Origin: Marivirga lumbricoides
Lineage (GTDB): Bacteria > Bacteroidota > Bacteroidia > Cytophagales > Cyclobacteriaceae
Assembly: GCF_014636295.1 (NCBI RefSeq)
Contig: NZ_BMEC01000002.1
Coordinates: 248,001-312,000, forward strand
DNA: 64,000 nucleotides
Direction: 5' to 3'
Positions 62,750 to 64,000 of this stretch are shown one piece after another (position 1 is the first letter of the stretch; each line of letters begins with the position of its first letter). The notes under the pieces were generated by a model. The model made no database searches. It saw nothing but the letters and a program-made list of their open reading frames with translations, and was not told the origin of the DNA. The position numbers were made by a program, and so were the translations under genes.

Positions 62750-63646
62750 TTAAAGCTTTAGTGTAAATCCAATTCCCGGAAAGCCTACTACGAAAACTTC
62801 AGCAATGTCTCGGTTATTTATGAAAAACAAATCATAACTGCCATTAATTGTCATATATCTAATTCCGTACGAGCCAATAAAGTATCCTTCGGAGTCTATA
62901 TCTGAAAAAATTAGATTTTCGGATATTAATGATAGTTTTTTAGAGATACGTGCCAGACCAGCCACACTAAATGCCGGCTGGTCAACAAAACCAACGTCTG
63001 ATACAGCACCATAATAAATAGTACCCGTTATATTGATATCCGGATTCCCTAGTGTTAAGCCTGTATTTAAAAAACCTGCAGCAGCCGCTTCCCCTTCACC
63101 AAAACCTATAAAGGCATCCATACCTGCTTTAAAGTGTATGTTTTCCTGAAATGAATAGGTATAATGTGGATTAACATAAAAAATTGGTGCTCCTAACACT
63201 AAAGTAAATAAGCTTGTCCCAACTCCTATTGAAAAATTTTCAGAGATCCCTCTATGATAAGTCATTACATTATTGCTGAGATAATCCCCTCCTTTCTCAA
63301 AATTAAAACCAGCACTGCCAAAGAAATATTTAGCAGAATTAATGGGTTTAAGTTCATCTAATTCAAGAATCATTTTAGCTTTACCTTTAGAATCATCAGA
63401 TTCTATACTCTTTATTTGATTAGTGGCAATGGTAATTTTACCAACAGTTTCATTCTCTATTTCTAAAAAATCTTTGTTCTGGGCAATAAAATATCCTTTG
63501 TAAACTTCGCCCGATTTTAAATAAACAATCACTTTAACCCTTAAATCTTCAGGTTTAACCTTTTCTATTTTAGGATCAGTTATCTGAGAATAGCTACTAC
63601 TTAAAAAGCAGGTTAATACTATTACAACTATAAAAAGCTTTTTCAT
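62750..63646 (-). CDS. Outer-membrane-type protein with Sm-like N-terminal segment
   Basis: The 298-aa precursor has a signal peptide (MKKLFIVVIVLTCFLSSSYS), then a small strand-rich unit (VIVYLKSGEVYKGYFIAQNK, IENETVGKITIATNQIKSIE) like the Sm-fold modules of Bacteroidota envelope proteins, and a series of short amphipathic strands rich in Gly and aromatics (FSIGVGTSLFTLVLGAPIFY ... GIGFTLKL) that should form a beta-barrel of about 10-12 strands. No named family. Upstream of the NTF2-like gene. Confidence 0.65.
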   Translation of the reverse strand: MKKLFIVVIVLTCFLSSSYSQITDPKIEKVKPEDLRVKVIVYLKSGEVYKGYFIAQNKDFLEIENETVGKITIATNQIKSIESDDSKGKAKMILELDELKPINSAKYFFGSAGFNFEKGGDYLSNNVMTYHRGISENFSIGVGTSLFTLVLGAPIFYVNPHYTYSFQENIHFKAGMDAFIGFGEGEAAAAGFLNTGLTLGNPDINITGTIYYGAVSDVGFVDQPAFSVAGLARISKKLSLISENLIFSDIDSEGYFIGSYGIRYMTINGSYDLFFINNRDIAEVFVVGFPGIGFTLKL

Positions 63647-63719
63647 TAACTAATTGATTAAGAAAAATATTGAACCAAAATTGCTAATTTCACATTGCAG
63701 TTCAAATTACATTTATATT

Positions 63720-63941
63720 ATGCAAAATCCACATAAGCACAATCAAATAAAAGCAAATAACATAAGAATTTGGGTGGGGGCAATCAGCTTAATTCTAGCC
63801 TGGGCTCTTTTTATTTATAAAGACTTACTAAAAGACCTTTATCTGATCCTATTAGGTTCCTTTTCGCTTTACACTTTATTTGTGTATATTATTATACCCA
63901 TTCAAAAAAATAAGAAACTAAAAGAACAAGAGGATGAGTAA
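63720..63941 (+). CDS. Small two-span membrane protein
   Basis: Started at the ATG of 63720 (MQNPHKHNQIKANNIRIWVG), it has two hydrophobic segments (about 18-33 and 42-60) and a charged tail, 73 aa. An earlier in-frame ATG at 63654 would add an unlikely leader overlapping the promoter region of the divergent gene. Its stop overlaps the start of the next gene by eight bases. No family recognised. Confidence 0.55.
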   Translation: MQNPHKHNQIKANNIRIWVGAISLILAWALFIYKDLLKDLYLILLGSFSLYTLFVYIIIPIQKNKKLKEQEDE

Positions 63942-64000
63942 AAAGCTTTCATATAAAAACGCTTTAAAGCGAGCAACTGAAATAATGAGAGACAAGCAAT
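63934..64000 (+). CDS. Start of a further gene, cut by the window edge
   Basis: The ATG at 63934, inside the end of the small membrane gene, opens MSKKLSYKNALKRATEIMRD and runs to the edge. The overlap suggests an operon. Too short to name. Confidence 0.5.
   Translation, partial: MSKKLSYKNALKRATEIMRDKQ

Noticed and set aside
1-64000. tRNA genes, CRISPR arrays, intact insertion sequences or an integrase
   Set aside because: No cloverleaf-type sequence, spaced repeats, transposase or recombinase was found on reading both strands.

Overview
The window looks like chromosomal DNA of a low-GC, free-living Bacteroidota, most likely of the order Cytophagales (lineage by inference). It carries a SusC/SusD pair, further TonB-dependent receptors with N-terminal carboxypeptidase-regulatory-like domains, DUF4249 and DUF3078 proteins, a type IX secretion C-terminal sorting domain, lipid A/LPS genes (Kdo transferase, HldD), and repeated Bacteroidota-type -7 promoter elements (TAnnTTTG). 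No tRNA, rRNA, CRISPR array or intact insertion sequence was seen.

Layout. 1-9 kb: the start of an SLC13-type carboxylate transporter; a membrane-tethered HTH protein; a CarboxypepD-regulatory protein; then small stress/regulatory genes (DUF1801, GyrI-like, WYL regulator) and a four-gene unit (NmrA-type reductase, VOC protein, small membrane protein, AraC regulator). 9.2-13.4 kb: an accessory, partly decaying island on the minus strand. It holds a polymorphic-toxin-like protein (eCIS-core/DUF4157 domain plus a C-terminal nucleotidyltransferase-like domain), a broken short gene behind it, a frameshifted fusion of a GNAT domain with an AbiJ-type C-terminal domain, a possible SUFU-like protein, and the relic of a DJ-1/PfpI gene. 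13.5-16.6 kb: a secreted GH9 cellulase-type gene with a perfect LacI-type palindrome upstream, flanked by two related relics of an outer-membrane protein C-terminus.

16.8-47 kb is mostly core: sbcDC, DPP4, rhomboid protease, polyprenyl diphosphate synthase, a PerR-type regulator with 2-Cys peroxiredoxin behind a well-formed promoter/operator, waaA-rsgA, a TonB receptor, RidA and DinB, a broken antitoxin-like gene, aminopeptidase P, a subtilase, a glycosyltransferase, an M16 protease / O-methyltransferase / LysM lytic transglycosylase cluster, a single-domain response regulator, DUF3078, dnaX, a QueD/PTPS homologue and hldD. dnaX is split by a 10-adenine run followed two codons later by a stop, as expected for programmed slippage giving gamma (369 aa) and tau (about 574 aa).

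47.4-61 kb is a surface nutrient-acquisition block on the minus strand: SusC, SusD, a Calx-beta-like lipoprotein, a terminator, then a second TonB receptor with its DUF4249 lipoprotein, a large T9SS-exported Asp-box/sortilin-like protein and a small lipoprotein. The end holds an A-type Fe-S carrier, a DUF7935-like protein, an NTF2-like secreted protein, an outer-membrane protein and two small genes, the last cut by the window edge.

The most noteworthy items are the dnaX slippage site, the eCIS-core/NTase toxin island, the GNAT-AbiJ fusion, and several broken genes recovered by reading across frames.
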